Assembly: GCA_900554085.1 (NCBI GenBank)
Contig: USGA01000028.1
Span: forward strand, 1-7,682
Direction of reading: 5' to 3'
DNA: 7,682 nt
Source of the DNA: an uncultured Clostridia bacterium
Lineage (GTDB): Bacteria > Bacillota > Clostridia > Christensenellales > CAG-917
Each line of letters begins with the position of its first letter. The stretch's first letter is position 1. This document shows positions 6,189 to 7,682 of this stretch, in pieces. The notes under the pieces were generated by a model. It was not told the DNA's origin. It was given only the letters and a program-made list of their open reading frames with translations, and did no database searches. A program made the position numbers and the translations under genes.

Positions 6189-6377
6189 TCACTTCTTGTC
6201 GGTGTCGGGAGTGACGACCGCCTTGCCCTTGTAGTAACCGCATTTGGGGCAAACGGTGTGACTCTTTATGAGTTCGTGGCACTGGGGGCACTCGACGAGA
6301 CCGGGTGCGGAAATCTTCCAGTTTGCGAAACGGGAATTGGTCTTGGACTTGGATATCTTACTTTTGGGTACTGCCAT
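6189..6377 (-). CDS. rpmF: 50S ribosomal protein L32
   Basis: L32 is a small protein of the large ribosomal subunit. The 62-residue product begins AVPKSKISKSKTNSRFANWK, the basic N-terminal extension typical of bacterial L32. It then has a zinc ribbon with C30-P-Q-C33 and C43-P-K-C46, so this is the zinc-binding (C+) form and not the cysteine-free paralogue made under zinc starvation. The C-terminus GYYKGKAVVTPDTDKK is also typical. GGAGG (6387-6391) lies 9 bases before the ATG at 6375-6377. A consensus promoter sits just upstream and a terminator-like hairpin just downstream, as expected for a ribosomal protein that needs more transcript than the plsX and rnc genes after it. The yceD (DUF177) gene often found directly upstream of rpmF is absent; ackA occupies that place. 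Confidence 0.97.
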   Translation of the reverse strand: MAVPKSKISKSKTNSRFANWKISAPGLVECPQCHELIKSHTVCPKCGYYKGKAVVTPDTDKK

Positions 6378-6420
6378 TTTTATATTCCTCCGAAGTTTGG
6401 CTGTTTGTTCGGCTTGTTAG

Positions 6421-6449
6421 ATTATATAGAATACTTATTCGGTTGTCAA
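6421..6449 (-). promoter_or_regulatory. Consensus sigma-A promoter of rpmF
   Basis: On the minus strand TTGACA (6444-6449) and TATAAT (6421-6426) are both perfect hexamers separated by exactly 17 bp (6427-6443). The predicted start is near 6414, giving a leader of about 37 bases that ends in the rpmF ribosome binding site. The spacer contains the near-palindrome GAATA-AG-TATTC (6429-6440). This should be a strong promoter, fitting a ribosomal protein gene, and may also feed plsX and rnc by read-through. Confidence 0.9.
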
Positions 6450-6466
6450 ACGCTTTTGCAATGTTT

Positions 6467-6493
6467 GCGGGCTCGGAAACGCGCCGAAGCCGC
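6467..6493 (-). terminator. GC-rich hairpin directly after the ackA stop codon
   Basis: On the minus strand GCGGCTTCGG (6484-6493), loop CGCGTTT and CCGAGCCCGC (6467-6476) pair over 10 positions, with one C-C mismatch and one U-G wobble. It starts at the base after the ackA TGA. No U-tract follows (the next bases are AAACATTGC), so it is not a classical intrinsic terminator. It may protect the 3' end of the ackA transcript or act with a termination factor. Confidence 0.4.
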
Positions 6494-7682
6494 TCAGTTG
6501 CCTTTGACGAGCGCGAGGGTCTCTCTCGCAATGGAAAGTTCCTCGTTGGTGGGCACTACGAGAACCTTGACGCGGCTGCCCGGCTTGCTGAGTTCGTGCA
6601 CGCCCGCCTGACGTTTCTCGTTCTCTTCGAAATCGAAATCCACGCCGAGATATTCGGTGTCTTCCATAACGAGACGGCGCATATGGGAACTGTTCTCACC
6701 TATACCGCCCGTAAAGACGATTGCGTCCACCCCTCCGAGAACCGCGGCAAACGAACCGACGTATTTCTTTATGCGGTAGCCTGCCGCTTCGACGGCGAGT
6801 TCGGCTTTCTTGTTGCCCGCTTCGATTTCGCGTTCCAGCACGCGCATATCGGAATCCACTTCGCTTATGCCTTTCATACCGCACTGTTTGTTGAGATACT
6901 GCACCATATCTTCGGGCTTCATACCGAGTTTTGCGCGCAGGAATTCGACGGCGGCGGGGTCGATGTCACCGCTTCTGGTGCCCATAATCAGACCTTCGAG
7001 AGGCGTGAATCCCATAGAGGTATCCACGCACTTGCCGTCCTTTACGGCGGAAATGCTGGAGCCGTTGCCGAGGTGGCAGACTATCAAACGACGGCACTTG
7101 TCCGCGCCGAGCAGTTTGATTGTCTCCTCGCTGACGAACTTGTGGCTTGTGCCGTGGAAACCGTATTTTCTCACCTTGAATTTCTCGTATGCGGAGTAAG
7201 GAATGCCGTACATATAGGCTTTCGCCGGCATAGTGCTGTGGAAAGTGGTGTCGAAAACGGCAACCATAGGCACAGCGGGCATAACCTCGCGGCAACTCTT
7301 TATGCAGGCGATGTTGCCGGGCATATGAAGAGGCCCGAGTTCGGCATTTTTCTCGCACTTGGCGACGACGTCGTCGTCGATTACGACGGAGGAATGGAAA
7401 TCCTCGCCGCTGTGGAGCACGCGGTGTCCCACCGCTCCTATTTCGGAAACGGAGGCGATTGCGCCCGCTTCCGCGTCGGTAAGCGCGGCGAGCACCATTT
7501 CGATTGCCTCTTTGTGGGTGGGCATATCGGCCTGTACCCTGTACTGTTTGCCCGCGGCGTTTTTCTGTTCGAGCGAGCCGCCCTGCATACCTATTCTGTC
7601 GCAAAGGCCTTTGAGCAGGCACTTCTCGGAAGCGGTGTCGATGAGTTGGTACTTGAGGGAAGAACTCCCGGCGTTGATAACG
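6494..7682 (-). CDS. ackA: Acetate kinase (first few codons beyond the right edge)
   Basis: Acetate kinase catalyses acetyl phosphate + ADP = acetate + ATP. It is the energy-yielding last step of acetate fermentation and acts in the cytoplasm, usually with phosphotransacetylase. The reading frame is open to the window edge and begins VINAGSSSLKYQLI, the N-terminal phosphate-loop motif, so only about three or four codons and the start are missing. Other landmarks in order are GHRVLHSGE (substrate-binding Arg), VFDTTFHSTMP (catalytic Asp), RKYGFHGTSHKFV (active-site His), HLGNGSSISA, DTSMGFTPLEGLIMGTRSGDIDP (catalytic Arg), FTGGIGENSSHMR and VPTNEELSIARET (metal-binding Glu). About 395 residues are visible, the normal size. 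It ends at a TGA (6494-6496). No pta is visible; it may lie upstream, outside the window. It is transcribed in the same direction as rpmF, but rpmF has its own promoter. Confidence 0.97.
   Translation of the reverse strand, partial: VINAGSSSLKYQLIDTASEKCLLKGLCDRIGMQGGSLEQKNAAGKQYRVQADMPTHKEAIEMVLAALTDAEAGAIASVSEIGAVGHRVLHSGEDFHSSVVIDDDVVAKCEKNAELGPLHMPGNIACIKSCREVMPAVPMVAVFDTTFHSTMPAKAYMYGIPYSAYEKFKVRKYGFHGTSHKFVSEETIKLLGADKCRRLIVCHLGNGSSISAVKDGKCVDTSMGFTPLEGLIMGTRSGDIDPAAVEFLRAKLGMKPEDMVQYLNKQCGMKGISEVDSDMRVLEREIEAGNKKAELAVEAAGYRIKKYVGSFAAVLGGVDAIVFTGGIGENSSHMRRLVMEDTEYLGVDFDFEENEKRQAGVHELSKPGSRVKVLVVPTNEELSIARETLALVKGN

Overview
The window is a stretch of chromosomal housekeeping DNA from a bacterium, most likely an anaerobic member of the Bacillota (class Clostridia) with fairly GC-rich codon use. 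The evidence is the conserved block rpmF-plsX-rnc-smc-ftsY, an FtsY without the long acidic N-terminal domain of proteobacteria, a four-cysteine L32 zinc ribbon, and a fermentative acetate kinase next to the block. The genus cannot be named from the sequence alone. Every supported gene lies on the minus strand, so transcription runs from high to low coordinates.

In transcription order: ackA (6494 to the right edge, missing only its first few codons) is followed by a GC-rich hairpin without a U-tract. A promoter with perfect -35 and -10 hexamers 17 bp apart (6421-6449) drives rpmF (6189-6377). A terminator-like hairpin separates rpmF from plsX (5112-6140), whose last codons overlap the start of rnc (4421-5122). 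A strong intrinsic terminator (4345-4380) closes rnc. An inverted repeat with parS-like arms (4316-4340) and an extended -10 promoter (4275-4303) precede smc. smc (635-4221) is interrupted by one apparent missing base near 2460 in the hinge domain. ftsY starts at 513 and runs off the left edge after 171 codons.

Together the genes serve basic growth. AckA makes ATP from acetyl phosphate. L32 is part of the large ribosomal subunit. PlsX begins phospholipid synthesis from acyl-ACP. RNase III processes rRNA and other double-stranded RNA. SMC compacts and separates the chromosome, and FtsY docks ribosomes carrying SRP at the membrane. The terminator and promoter between rnc and smc suggest that smc-ftsY is a separate transcription unit.

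I found no mobile element, CRISPR array, tRNA, rRNA, toxin-antitoxin or defence system, and no new multi-gene system. No gene-free stretch exceeds about 200 bases. The points worth a second look are the smc frameshift, the parS-like split repeat upstream of smc, the palindrome against the smc ribosome binding site, the rpmF-plsX hairpin, and the absence of acpP and yceD from a block where they are often found.
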